A DNA stretch of 64,000 nucleotides from Methanocorpusculum sp. (GTDB lineage Archaea > Halobacteriota > Methanomicrobia > Methanomicrobiales > Methanocorpusculaceae): contig NZ_JAUSPQ010000006.1 of the NCBI RefSeq assembly GCF_030655665.1, positions 1 through 64,000 of the forward strand, in the 5' to 3' direction. Under the pieces are notes generated by a model that saw only the letters and a list, made by a program, of their open reading frames with translations, ran no database searches and was not told the DNA's origin. The translations under genes were made by a program, and so were the position numbers. The first letter of the stretch is position 1. Each line of letters begins with the position of its first letter. Positions 33,313-42,621 of the stretch are shown here, piece after piece.

Positions 33313-33942
33313 ATGCCAAAGATGGTGCCGGAGTATCGGGAAGAGGCAAAAAGGAGGATCGTTCAGGCAGGGCTTGAGGCGATGTATGAGAAGGGTTACT
33401 GTAAAACCACGATGGATGATATCGCGGGCCGTCTTGATGTGAGTAAACCCGCTCTCTACCGGTATTTTAAAAATAAGGAGGAGCTTGTTATAGAGAGTTC
33501 GAAGATCCTTCAGGGACAATACCGCAAAGTCACCAATCAGGATGCACCTGATCGCTGCCCGGTCAGGATGCGGATCGAGACGTTTGATCAGATGATGTCG
33601 TCGAATCTGAATGAGCATGCTCTGCTTCTTGAGATCTTCGGGATCACTGTTCGTGAACCGGTTATCCGGGATTTTTCCGTTGAACGGATGAAAAACGGGA
33701 TCGATGCTCCAGCACGGATGATTGCAGAGCAGCAGAAGGAGGGTCTTGTTTCGTCGGAGATTGATCCGCGTACGCTTGCCATTGCCTGCGTGGCGATGTT
33801 CAACGGGATGAGGATAATGATGCTTCTCGGTGTCGAGAGGGAGGAACTTCGTTCCCGGTGGATCGAGATCGTCAGAGCTCTTTTTGGGGTCCAAACAGAG
33901 TGCCCCAAGGGTTGTGCCGGATGCGGGATGTGCAGCAGGTAA
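33313..33942 (+). CDS. TetR-family regulator with cysteine-rich C terminus
   Basis: 209 aa from ATG 33313 (MPKMVPEYREEAKR), with GAGG eight bases upstream; the frame opens at 33256. HTH: KTTMDDIAGRLDVSKPALYR followed by YFKNKEELV. The ligand domain is all-helical. The last residues CPKGCAGCGMC hold four cysteines, which could bind a metal or sense redox state, unusual for TetR proteins. It likely represses itself and the divergent amidohydrolase through the palindrome at 33225. Confidence 0.9.
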   Translation: MPKMVPEYREEAKRRIVQAGLEAMYEKGYCKTTMDDIAGRLDVSKPALYRYFKNKEELVIESSKILQGQYRKVTNQDAPDRCPVRMRIETFDQMMSSNLNEHALLLEIFGITVREPVIRDFSVERMKNGIDAPARMIAEQQKEGLVSSEIDPRTLAIACVAMFNGMRIMMLLGVEREELRSRWIEIVRALFGVQTECPKGCAGCGMCSR

Positions 33943-33976
33943 ACAGGCTTAGCAAAAATTATTTTGAAGCCTGTTT

Positions 33977-34927
33977 TCAAGCAGCGCGATTCTGACCTTC
34001 TGGAAAAACCTCTGCAGAGCAGAAGATCAGAAGACCGGTAGCTTTCTTCTCAGGTATTTTTCCGGCGAACAATTTGCTTAGATACGTGCGGTCGATCACT
34101 ACTTTGACAGCAGAAAATCCAAGATCCGTCAGGAATCGTTCTTCTTCTCCATCCTGAATCCCAAAAAGGAACGGCTCTCCCATATCCGTCACATGCTGCC
34201 GGAGACGTCCCGCCACAACCGAGGGGTTGGTGCCGTCGATCATGGACTGTGGAATTGTATCGAAAAGTATGCCGCTGCCCGGAGCCGCATTTTGTCTGAT
34301 ATTTCGCAGTAAGGGTACTACAATTTCCGGAGGCAGGTAGCAGAGGAGGCCTTCCATAATGAACAACGCAGGTTTTGATCCGTCAAACCCGGATTCAATC
34401 AGTGATGAAAACATATCTCCTGCAGTAATGTCAAGGGGCAGATACGAAACATGGGACGGAAGTTTGCCGAATATGGTTTGAATAATACGTTTTTTCGTAG
34501 TCTGGGTTTCCTCCAGGTCTATTTCAAAGACCTGTGTTTCTTCCATACCCTCAAGTCTGTAGGGACGGGAGTCATACCCGGCACCGATTATGACGAACTG
34601 TGAAACGCCGTCGACAATTTTTCCCCTGATGAAATCATCAAAATACCGGACCCTCGTTAAGATGGAATTCCGGTGTCCGGGCAGGATCTGATCGAATTCG
34701 GTCCGTTTTTTCTCGAGTTCTTCTGCATTGGAAAGATTATTGAAGTGAGCGATCAGTTCAGGACGGATAAAACGTATTGCCAGGGGATCGTAACATATCC
34801 GCTCATCGGCAGGCTTTCCTGCTTCTCCCGCCCTCATGAGAGCTACCCCTTCGGCAGTCATACTTCCCAGACGCCTTTCTTTCATAAGTGAGACATTGTC
34901 CTGAATCATCGAATCGTTAACGCTCAT
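33977..34927 (-). CDS. Leucine carboxyl methyltransferase-like SAM enzyme
   Basis: 316 aa, of the TIGR00027/LCMT type. Motif I is QFVIIGAGYDSRPYRL at about residues 110-125, followed by VFEIDLEETQTTKKRII and ALFIMEGLLCYLPPEIV. N-terminal segment RICYDPLAIRFI is typical of the polyketide/leucine carboxyl O-methyltransferase group. GGGAG lies seven bases before the ATG. Convergent with the TetR gene, so the two may be functionally linked. Substrate unknown. Confidence 0.88.
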   Translation of the reverse strand: MSVNDSMIQDNVSLMKERRLGSMTAEGVALMRAGEAGKPADERICYDPLAIRFIRPELIAHFNNLSNAEELEKKRTEFDQILPGHRNSILTRVRYFDDFIRGKIVDGVSQFVIIGAGYDSRPYRLEGMEETQVFEIDLEETQTTKKRIIQTIFGKLPSHVSYLPLDITAGDMFSSLIESGFDGSKPALFIMEGLLCYLPPEIVVPLLRNIRQNAAPGSGILFDTIPQSMIDGTNPSVVAGRLRQHVTDMGEPFLFGIQDGEEERFLTDLGFSAVKVVIDRTYLSKLFAGKIPEKKATGLLIFCSAEVFPEGQNRAA

Positions 34928-34991
34928 CGTAAATCTCCCAAATACTGCATATGATTGCTTATATTTTGCAGATTATCCCATATAGCTACCG

Positions 34992-35198
34992 ATGTGGGCG
35001 ACGACGGAGGGAGCGGTGAAGCGGGAGCGGGAGAAGGGCAGTATCCAAACGAAAACGGATGCACGAACGCTGGCATATATTATGGTGGCTCTCTATTCGG
35101 GTCTGCTGAATTATAAGATGACCGAGATGCCCGAAGAGGAGATCAAAAAGATCTGGCAGGGGGGTGTGCAGCTGATTGTGTCGAAGGGGGGGAAGTAA
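34992..35198 (+). pseudogene. TetR C-terminal remnant
   Basis: 68-codon frame whose GSIQTKTDARTLAYIMVALY and SGLLNYKMTEMPEEEIKKIW match the end of TetR ligand domains, including the D.RTLA...VA.... pattern of the TetR at 33313. No helix-turn-helix part is present upstream, so it is a truncated gene. Confidence 0.6.
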
Positions 35199-35334
35199 GG
35201 CTTGTTCCCCTTATTTTAAAAAAGTAGCAGTGAATAGTATTGAGAGGAAAATCGGTTTATTGGGGTGGAGAAAGTTTCCCACTAAGGTTATCGAATTCGA
35301 ATTCCATCCACCTAACTACTTACTATTTTAGATA

Positions 35335-36318
35335 TTATTGGTAACTCAATCGATTTTTATACCTATATACTTGGTATATCCCATCACTATCTTGATCTTT
35401 AATGGTCCAATTATCCCCCAAATCAACCTCTTCGCACCCTTCTTGCAATGAGCAGTGAAGGAGCTCAAATATTCTTCTTCCTAATAAGATATCATTGAAC
35501 CCAGCTTGACCTTGAATTTTAGCCGTCACATTCATTGAACGTCCAATTAAATCGATATTACTCCCGAGATTTTCTTCCCCCATCGTATCAATACGAACAG
35601 ATCCAATATCCAGACCTATATGGCAACCAATTGTTGGGATGCCTTTTTCTTCAAAAATTGGATTTAGTACTTTTTCTATTACTGCACACATTAATATTGC
35701 AGATTGTATTGCATTATCGCATGTTGAAGTAAAATTATCTTCAGCTGGAAAAATACCAATAACACAATCTCCAACATACTTGAACACATATCCCTTACAA
35801 TTATCAATTGCTCTAGCCATTTGCATTAGGAATATTTTGTTGATTTTGACATTTGTATCAGGATCTACATTGGAACTTAAATTTGTTGAACCTGCCATAT
35901 CAACATATATTATTACAAAATTTGCATCTTTACCTACAATAGTAGCCAAATATTCCTCAATTGGTTTCATTTTAGGATTGATATTATATTTCTTATCCCA
36001 TTTGTCCAATAATTCAGATTTAATCTCACGTAAATATTTACATAAATCAGACTCCTTAAGAGGACTATAGTATATCGGAATTTCAGCAGGGAAATTTATC
36101 TCATTAAGAGTTGATAAAGGCATTATTATACCAGAAAATTTGTCTTTATATCCATACAAGCTACCACCTTCAAAGACTTCATCATACTTTCTTGGATCTG
36201 GCTTCAATACAATCATAATAGTACCATCGGATTGTTTTTCTGAGCCAACCGGATCAATTATCCAATCCATTCGAAATACTTTCCTATCATCTTCTGGTTT
36301 TTTGGAGAGAGGAGTCAT
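35335..36318 (-). CDS. Class III nucleotidyl cyclase
   Basis: 327 aa, AT-rich. The C-terminal half is a class III cyclase domain: VIIYVDMAGSTNLSSN (first metal Asp), FKYVGDCVIGIFPAEDN (second metal Asp), HIGLDIGSVRID and GRSMNVTAKIQGQ. In the last motif the transition-state Arg of NxxxR is Lys. The N-terminal 135 residues contain a segment of unknown type. No membrane helix. It would make cAMP or another cyclic nucleotide; no effector gene is adjacent. Such enzymes are rare in methanogens; acquisition is likely. Confidence 0.82.
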   Translation of the reverse strand: MTPLSKKPEDDRKVFRMDWIIDPVGSEKQSDGTIMIVLKPDPRKYDEVFEGGSLYGYKDKFSGIIMPLSTLNEINFPAEIPIYYSPLKESDLCKYLREIKSELLDKWDKKYNINPKMKPIEEYLATIVGKDANFVIIYVDMAGSTNLSSNVDPDTNVKINKIFLMQMARAIDNCKGYVFKYVGDCVIGIFPAEDNFTSTCDNAIQSAILMCAVIEKVLNPIFEEKGIPTIGCHIGLDIGSVRIDTMGEENLGSNIDLIGRSMNVTAKIQGQAGFNDILLGRRIFELLHCSLQEGCEEVDLGDNWTIKDQDSDGIYQVYRYKNRLSYQ

Positions 36319-36496
36319 GTTATTAATGATTTAATGAGCATTTAACAGACTTAATATTACTGACACCAATTATACAAAAACAAAAACATCGTTCGAACCA
36401 TTAATGAGGCACATCTAAATTTTATAGGACATACGTGGTTTGAGAGAGCTTTACTCCAAATGTGTTAGCTTTGATATGGACACTAGAGATAAATTC

Positions 36497-36814
36497 CAAC
36501 CGCGAATCTCCGCTAATCTTCGCGAATCGCATTTTCCTTGCGCCTGCGTGCTCTGCTCCGGCTGATCGCCTACGCAGGAATCGCACGCCGGCTGGAAAAA
36601 TGCTAAGGAAAAACCGGCGTGCCGGTTTTTCTCTCCGTTAACTTCTCTTTTTGTGTAATCGAAAAACAATGTAACAACAGAAAAACCCGCACGCGGGTTT
36701 TTCCTATAGCATTTTTCAAGAGAGGATGCGATTCTGCGCAGGCGATCAGCCGAAGCAGAGCATCCGAACGCAAGGAAAATGCGATTCGCGAAGATTGGCG
36801 GAGATTCGCGGTTG
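36497..36814. repeat. 318-base imperfect palindrome with tip hairpins
   Basis: Two 135-base arms (36497-36631 and 36680-36814) are inverted copies, about 87 percent alike by hand alignment. The outer 46 bases differ at one position. Each arm ends in its own perfect hairpin: AAAAACCGGC-GT-GCCGGTTTTT at 36609-36630 and AAAAACCCGC-AC-GCGGGTTTTT at 36681-36702. Between the arms the two stem bases G/C are swapped in a compensating way. No open frame, no transposase, no clear target duplication. It fills the 513-base gap between the cyclase and polC; 36319-36496 holds nothing else recognisable. Confidence 0.85.
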
Positions 36815-36831
36815 TTTTTCTTATAGTACTA

Positions 36832-39800
36832 TCAAAAGAAGTCCGACAGATCCATCTGGGCCTTCTCCTCTTCCCCAAACGTCGAATTGATATTCATCTC
36901 CGTCACCTGGATCCGCTGATTCGTATAATCCGACAACACATAATGCTCCGCCATATACTTCGAGATCTCCAGATACTTCGTCACATTCCCCTTATGCATC
37001 GTCGCCTTCACCGGCCCCCCGCACTTATTACACTTCCCTGAAACCGGAATACGCCGGTAACTCATCTTACACTTCGGACAACGAAACGACTGCTTCGAAA
37101 ACGACCGCAGATTACCGATCATATCCGGCATCAAATGACTGTTGATGATTCTTTCTGCAAGATCGTTCGTATCCACCGCCCGGATACGGTCCGCAAGACC
37201 CAATTCAGCCTTGATCTTGTCCGCCGTCCCTTTCAGGATCGGATTCGTGTACATCGTATCGATCGGCCCTTCGGAGATATCCGTCGTGTCATGCGTGAAG
37301 GAAAAGCCCTCGAACTGACCGGGCGTCTCCACCCGCTTCTCCACGTAATCCACGAACTTTCCAACCTCCTTCGGCGGCCTGTACGTCAGACATGCCGTAT
37401 ATACTTCCAGCGGATACCGGGACATCACATCCACGTTCAGCGTCTCCTTATCCACCTCCTTTGGATTCAGCGTCGTCGTCAAAACGAGCGGGGCATCCAT
37501 CGTCCCACCGCGGGTGCTCGGCAAAAACGACCGCGAAAAATTCAGCAGACCGTCCATCAGAAGCATCACGCAGTCCTCATCCCCGTCGCAGTTTCGCCTT
37601 TTTGCCGCATGATAATACGGATGGGCATATCCCGCCTTCGCCTTCGTGAACCCAACGATCCGGGCGAGAACGCCCGCACTCGTGTGCGGCGCAAGACCCA
37701 TCACCAGGTGACCCACCAGATCCTCCGGCGTCTCCACATGATAATACGCCTCCTGCCCGTACACCTTCACCAAAAGTTCATCAATATACCGGGCCACCCG
37801 GACCAGATACTCCCCGCAGTCCACCGAGACCATGATATCCTGCGGGTGAAGTTCGACAAGCTGGGACGCATCAGCCAGATCGGTGCCGTGCATATCCTTC
37901 GTGTAGCCGATCGAACGGAGTTTTTCCACAGAAACCCCGACCTCAGCCGGACGGAAATGCGTCAGCGGCAGATCGATCATATCATACCGGATCGTCCCGT
38001 CCCGGAAAACAAACACATTATTCTTCGCTCGAAGCAGACCCTTCTCCAAAGGCTCGACCACCCGTTCACGCGAGATAAGACCGATGACCCCTTTCAGTTC
38101 AGGGATCGAAGAGGGCGACATACCAACGTTTGCGAGAGCCGAAGCATACTCCTGCGCCAGACTGATGATACTCTCCCGGGCACAGACAAGATTCGACCCG
38201 CACTTCGGGCAGGTTTCCTTTCCCTCTTCCCCGGGCTGATTACAGTGGGGACACCGGTAGACCGCGTCGGTATGCGTGCCGCAGTCCGGACACCGGCTCT
38301 TAAACGTGACCGCCCCGCATTTCGGGCACTTCCGCTCCCCGGTCTTGACCTGGATCAGTCCTTCCACCTGACCCGTCGTCACCGAGGTCCCGTGGAAATT
38401 TTCATCCGAGTCCGAGTTGCAGATCTTTGCCGCATTGTCGATAGAACGTTTCATGCCGCCCGATTCGCCGATCGGGAAAAGCACATGGACCGGCGGCTTC
38501 ATTTTTCTGGGAGCCGATTTGCCGGGTCTGCCCATCCTTCCCCCGACACGGGTCCCGGCCTTCGACCGCATCTTCAGACCGGAAAGATACATCGCCATGG
38601 ATAGACCGTTTGAAAACGGCGGAAGGGTCTTCCAGGTTGGACTTTTTTCGAGGGTATAGGTCAGACCAAGTCCCATGACGAGGGCAAGAGGCGTTCTAAG
38701 AACGTAAAAGCCATCTTCCACGGTATGCGGCACGAGCAGCTCTTCCAGAACGGATTTCACCGCGGGATCTTCCGGAATGTACAAAACCCCGTCCCGCATA
38801 GAGCCGGTTTCGGCGACTTTGTCCGAAAGGAAAATCAGCTGCTCCTTGGTGCAGTCGTCCCAGAACCAGGTATAATCCGGATGAAGATAAGCGCCTTCGA
38901 TAACGAAGGAAAGGGCCTCGGCTTCGTTCTTCGGATGCCGGGGGCCTCCCTCCTGGAGCCACCACTCTTCGCAGTAGCTCGGCGGCATGAGGACATGGTT
39001 GTTCTCCATGAATTCACCGAACGAGATCAGGATCTCCCCGATGTCGAGGATGTATTCCACCTGATCAAAGTATTTGTTCGCCGCATCAAGCGTGTCGATC
39101 CTGAGAAGCTCGCCGCTTTTCAGACGAACGGTCGGGCCTTCGATGTCCGTACACGGAACGACACCGCAGGCTTTGCCCGGCCGCTCGACCTTCATCTGCG
39201 TGCCGACTGCAAGATAATCGTCAAGGATATGTAAGGTAGCCGGGTTGAAGCCGCAGGTCGCAAGACCCGTATTTCTGCACCGTCCGAAACGGAATCGGAA
39301 GCCGCCTTTCCGCATAGGATACGAAAAGGACGGTCTGCCGGCGAGCATATCCCGCATATACTTGTCCTTCGGATGGACCCCCGGCTCCTCTTCTTCCTCT
39401 TGGGCAGGAGTATTTCCGCTGATAAGTTCCTCGAGCCACTCCCAGCCGTCGAGATTCATCTTCGCGACGTTCTTCTGGATCTTCGGGGCTTTCAGACCGA
39501 TACCTTCGGCGATAACGAGGGCCATTCCTCCGCGAACAACGTTCGTCTCGACCCGTTCCAGATTTCGGTGTCCTGAGATCTCTTCCTTCTCGGTGGGTTC
39601 TCCGTCGATGCAGATAGGACAGTTTCTGATGATCAGACGAATATCGTCGTCTTTTGGGAGATACTGCATACTCTGGATATTATTATACTGTTTGATCTCC
39701 TCGACGTACCGCTCGATCTCCTCTTCACGGGGTTTGTACCGGTCGATCCCGAGAAGCCGGCGCACATAATCGCCGACGAGAACTGAAAGCGCCTGGGCCG

Positions 39801-40257
39801 TTCCTCCGGCGGAACGGATGGGGCCTGCATAGTAGATCGAGAGATACTCGGTCCCGTCGTCGTTTCTTCGAACGGCAACTTTGCCGATACCCTCGGTCGG
39901 CGCCGCGACCACACCTTCTGTGAGAAGGGCCATGGATGCACGGATCGCATGATCGAGGATATCCTCGCGGGTCGACTCGCCGAACTCCTTCCCGACGAAC
40001 GCGTCACCGATCTTGAGGGCGGCCTCTTCTCTGGACATCCGGTCCTCAAGATACCGGATCTTTTCGGCGACCCCTTTGTAGCCGAGCAAAGCTTCCACTC
40101 GTCCGGCGAGATCACTTGCGATCGGGATCTCCACATACGGCCGGGGATCGACGCCGACACGTTTCGCCGCATTGGCAATTTCCATCGCCCGGTCGAGTCC
40201 GGCGATAAGGCCGTCGAGATACGCCCGGTACTCACTCGAGGTTACCAGTTCTGCCAT
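36832..40257 (-). CDS. polC: DNA polymerase II large subunit DP2
   Basis: 1141 aa, the catalytic subunit of euryarchaeal D-family replicative polymerase; works with the DP1 exonuclease subunit (not in this window). Seen: start ELVTSSEYRAYLDGL, IYYAGPIRSAGGTAQALSVL, zinc clusters CPKCGAVTFKSRCPDCG and CPHCNQPGEEGKETCPKCG near residues 630-690, active-site block NCDGDEDCVMLLMDGLLNFS near residue 905, and a last zinc finger CPKCKMSYRRIPVSGKCNKC. The C terminus QMDLSDFF is a PCNA-binding PIP box. No intein interrupts it. Last gene of the DUF432-MscS-HEAT-polC run. Confidence 0.97.
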   Translation of the reverse strand: MAELVTSSEYRAYLDGLIAGLDRAMEIANAAKRVGVDPRPYVEIPIASDLAGRVEALLGYKGVAEKIRYLEDRMSREEAALKIGDAFVGKEFGESTREDILDHAIRASMALLTEGVVAAPTEGIGKVAVRRNDDGTEYLSIYYAGPIRSAGGTAQALSVLVGDYVRRLLGIDRYKPREEEIERYVEEIKQYNNIQSMQYLPKDDDIRLIIRNCPICIDGEPTEKEEISGHRNLERVETNVVRGGMALVIAEGIGLKAPKIQKNVAKMNLDGWEWLEELISGNTPAQEEEEEPGVHPKDKYMRDMLAGRPSFSYPMRKGGFRFRFGRCRNTGLATCGFNPATLHILDDYLAVGTQMKVERPGKACGVVPCTDIEGPTVRLKSGELLRIDTLDAANKYFDQVEYILDIGEILISFGEFMENNHVLMPPSYCEEWWLQEGGPRHPKNEAEALSFVIEGAYLHPDYTWFWDDCTKEQLIFLSDKVAETGSMRDGVLYIPEDPAVKSVLEELLVPHTVEDGFYVLRTPLALVMGLGLTYTLEKSPTWKTLPPFSNGLSMAMYLSGLKMRSKAGTRVGGRMGRPGKSAPRKMKPPVHVLFPIGESGGMKRSIDNAAKICNSDSDENFHGTSVTTGQVEGLIQVKTGERKCPKCGAVTFKSRCPDCGTHTDAVYRCPHCNQPGEEGKETCPKCGSNLVCARESIISLAQEYASALANVGMSPSSIPELKGVIGLISRERVVEPLEKGLLRAKNNVFVFRDGTIRYDMIDLPLTHFRPAEVGVSVEKLRSIGYTKDMHGTDLADASQLVELHPQDIMVSVDCGEYLVRVARYIDELLVKVYGQEAYYHVETPEDLVGHLVMGLAPHTSAGVLARIVGFTKAKAGYAHPYYHAAKRRNCDGDEDCVMLLMDGLLNFSRSFLPSTRGGTMDAPLVLTTTLNPKEVDKETLNVDVMSRYPLEVYTACLTYRPPKEVGKFVDYVEKRVETPGQFEGFSFTHDTTDISEGPIDTMYTNPILKGTADKIKAELGLADRIRAVDTNDLAERIINSHLMPDMIGNLRSFSKQSFRCPKCKMSYRRIPVSGKCNKCGGPVKATMHKGNVTKYLEISKYMAEHYVLSDYTNQRIQVTEMNINSTFGEEEKAQMDLSDFF

Positions 40258-40260
40258 AGA

Positions 40261-40737
40261 TCAGTAATCATAGATCTGGAATTTTGCAAGCGTCAGGGCG
40301 GCACAGAGTTTAACGGTGCCGTCGGAACTTTTGGCAGCTTCCATGAGAGATGGGAGCGAAGGCTCGCCGATCTTTTCAAGGGCGGCGGCCGCCATGCCGC
40401 GGGTGGTCGGGTTATTCGAAGAGAACAAACCAATAAGCGTCGGGACGGCCTCTTCGCCGAAAGCGGCAAAGACGGCGCCGTAATACTTCTGGGTCGCCAT
40501 TTCCGTCTCCTCTTTCGACGCAGCGACGAGGAAGGGCATCACTGAGGGGCCGATCCGGATCAGCGCACGACCGAGATACCAGCGGTGATTCATCGTTCCG
40601 GTCTTTAGTGCCGCAATGATTGCTGGGATGATCGTGTCCGGATCACTTTTTCCAAGAGCCGCCAATTCCGAAACGGCCTCGTGACGCTGATTCAGATCTT
40701 CAGCAGAGAGCCGGGCGAATACTTCTGCAGAATCCAT
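40261..40737 (-). CDS. HEAT-repeat protein
   Basis: 158 aa of four to five PBS-lyase-type HEAT repeats: LNQRHEAVSELAALGKSDPD, MNHRWYLGRALIRIGPSVMP, FAAFGEEAVPTLIGLF, NPTTRGMAAAALEKIGEPSL and DGTVKLCAALTLAKF. A small scaffold likely to bind a protein partner. Its ATG directly follows the MscS stop, and its stop lies three bases before the polC ATG, so all are on one transcript. A link to replication is only positional. Confidence 0.85.
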   Translation of the reverse strand: MDSAEVFARLSAEDLNQRHEAVSELAALGKSDPDTIIPAIIAALKTGTMNHRWYLGRALIRIGPSVMPFLVAASKEETEMATQKYYGAVFAAFGEEAVPTLIGLFSSNNPTTRGMAAAALEKIGEPSLPSLMEAAKSSDGTVKLCAALTLAKFQIYDY

Positions 40738-41670
40738 TTATTTGATCACCTTGATTGCGTTTTCCGGGGATGCCTCGCTTTTTCCAAGAACTTCCTGCGC
40801 TGAGAAGCCGGTACCCTTTGCCACCTTAGCGGGTTTTGGCGCATCCTCGCCGTACCAGAGGGTCAACTGCGGGAACGGAATGTCGATGCCGGCTTTCCGG
40901 AGAGCCTGGAACAATTTCCACAGCATATCGGTCCTCACATCCCACCAGAATCCTGACGGACACCAGATACGGACCTTAAGATTTATACTGTTGTTTCCGA
41001 GTTCGTCCACGTACACTGAGGGTCCCGGATTTTTCAGAGCATACGGATGCTTCTCGATAACCTCTTTGATGACTTTGATGGCTTTATCCGCATCATCCGT
41101 GTATCTGATCCCGATATTGTAATCGAACCTTCGTGCTATGTGGGCCACATAGTTCGTGATATCAGAGGAGAACATCGACGCATTCGGGATGCGAACGTAG
41201 ATCCCTTCGTAGGTACGGATCGTCGTGGAAAGAAGACCGATGTCTTCAACATAGCCTTCGATCCCGTTCACACTGATATTGTCCCCGATACCCACCGGCC
41301 GCTCGAACATCAGCAGAACGCCGGCAACAAAGTTGGAGAGCGTGTTTTGGGAAGCAAAACCTATTGCGATGGCGACGATACCTCCGGCGACCATCAAACC
41401 GGAGAAGTCTATATGCAGGAACGGACTTGCCGCAACGATACCGACAAAATACGTTCCCCATCGAACGAGCTTTGCCAGAAACGTGCTGTTGTTGATCTCA
41501 ACTTTGCCGGCAAGGACCCGCATAACAACAACCGAAATAACTTTCGCTATAACATATGTCGCGACAAGGATGATGACCGCAGCGAGAAGATTTCCATAGG
41601 TGATCGCACCAAAGAAGGTGGTATCAAGGAATGAATTGCCGACAAGGATCTCGGTGGTGTTGTCTGCCAT
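40738..41670 (-). CDS. MscS-type mechanosensitive channel
   Basis: 310 aa. Three or four membrane helices (about residues 20-45, 68-90 and 92-115), the pore helix GGIVAIAIGFASQNTLSNFV and AGVLLMFERPVGIGDNI, then the MscS beta domain (GYVEDIGLLSTTIRTYEGIY) and the alpha/beta part ending in LRKAGIDIPFPQLTLW. Releases solutes on membrane tension. One base separates the DUF432 stop from its ATG; HEAT and polC follow. Confidence 0.93.
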   Translation of the reverse strand: MADNTTEILVGNSFLDTTFFGAITYGNLLAAVIILVATYVIAKVISVVVMRVLAGKVEINNSTFLAKLVRWGTYFVGIVAASPFLHIDFSGLMVAGGIVAIAIGFASQNTLSNFVAGVLLMFERPVGIGDNISVNGIEGYVEDIGLLSTTIRTYEGIYVRIPNASMFSSDITNYVAHIARRFDYNIGIRYTDDADKAIKVIKEVIEKHPYALKNPGPSVYVDELGNNSINLKVRIWCPSGFWWDVRTDMLWKLFQALRKAGIDIPFPQLTLWYGEDAPKPAKVAKGTGFSAQEVLGKSEASPENAIKVIK

Positions 41671-41671
41671 T

Positions 41672-42499
41672 TCAGATCAGCCCCATATCCATAGTAAAGG
41701 ACGTATCGTTGAGCATACCGGTCACATTAAAAAATGGTGTGAGTTTGCGGTTTTTAAAGAGCCGGTTTGACGGGGTCATTTCCGGACGGATGGGGGAATC
41801 GATCCCAGTCACAACTGCCACATCCGGACTGATGATCTTCATTTCGGCTGAAGCGGCAACGAAATTTTCATCAAAGTAGAGGTAGAGACCTTTCTGGAAA
41901 ATGACGACTCTCCCAACGGTCGCCCATTCATCCGATCTGTTTTCGATCTCAAGTTTCAGGAGACCCGTCTCGTAATTTTTCATTGACGGCGGATAATAAT
42001 ACACCTTGCTTTCATTGAATCGGGTGATGACTCCGCGGTTCGCCCCGCCGTAGAGGGAGTATTTGGGGTATACATAGGAGACGATATCGAGGATATCTGC
42101 CGGACCTTCTTTCGACTCAAGAAAAACACCGATCTCGATCGGCATCGTCACAAAGACGACGCATTTTCCTGACGGCTCGACCCTGATCGGATCGAATTTG
42201 ATCTCCATGAAGTCGGTGAGGTTGTCGGGAAGGTTGAGCGGTTCGACCGGATGGATGAGCACTTTTGCGCCGTTCGCGCAGACATTGATCTCGGTTTTCC
42301 AGTCTCCAAGCGCCCGGTTATAATGATACATCCCGTTTTGGAGGTCAAAGGAAAGCGTGAGACCTTCGAAGTTGACCGCGTAGTCGATCGGGAATTTGCC
42401 GTACCCAAACTGCACTATATCGGTCTCGTTTCCGTGTTCGTAGGTAACGGTCTCGTTTCCTTTCTTTCGACCACTGGAATGAAGTATTTTCAATGCCAT
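41672..42499 (-). CDS. DUF432-like protein
   Basis: 275 aa from ATG 42499, placed by GAGGGG seven bases upstream (an ATG two codons earlier at 42505 is possible). Mixed alpha/beta without membrane helices: PIDYAVNFEGLTLSFDLQNG, IRVEPSGKCVVFVTMPIEIG, DIVSYVYPKYSLYGGANRG. It resembles archaeal DUF432 proteins, which often accompany MscS channels, as here. First gene of the MscS-HEAT-polC transcript. Function unknown. Confidence 0.65.
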   Translation of the reverse strand: MALKILHSSGRKKGNETVTYEHGNETDIVQFGYGKFPIDYAVNFEGLTLSFDLQNGMYHYNRALGDWKTEINVCANGAKVLIHPVEPLNLPDNLTDFMEIKFDPIRVEPSGKCVVFVTMPIEIGVFLESKEGPADILDIVSYVYPKYSLYGGANRGVITRFNESKVYYYPPSMKNYETGLLKLEIENRSDEWATVGRVVIFQKGLYLYFDENFVAASAEMKIISPDVAVVTGIDSPIRPEMTPSNRLFKNRKLTPFFNVTGMLNDTSFTMDMGLI

Positions 42500-42621
42500 G
42501 TTCATGCCCCTCGAATCTTTAGTACTATTGGTCGTACCGGGGTAAGTTAGTTTTCATTAGCGGACCATTCGCTTGCATCCTATTCAATGAAGTGCGGAAT
42601 GATCAAAAAAAAGGGGGAAGA

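Noticed and set aside
36497-36814. Insertion sequence or CRISPR leader
   Set aside because: No transposase frame, no target-site duplication and no spaced direct repeats.
36619-37041. 140-aa frame in the large palindrome
   Set aside because: Begins in the inverted repeat and continues antisense to the polC 3' end; mirror frame on the other strand shows the same artefact.
37135-38604. 489-aa frame opposite polC
   Set aside because: Shadow of the DP2 gene, with biased composition and no domain.
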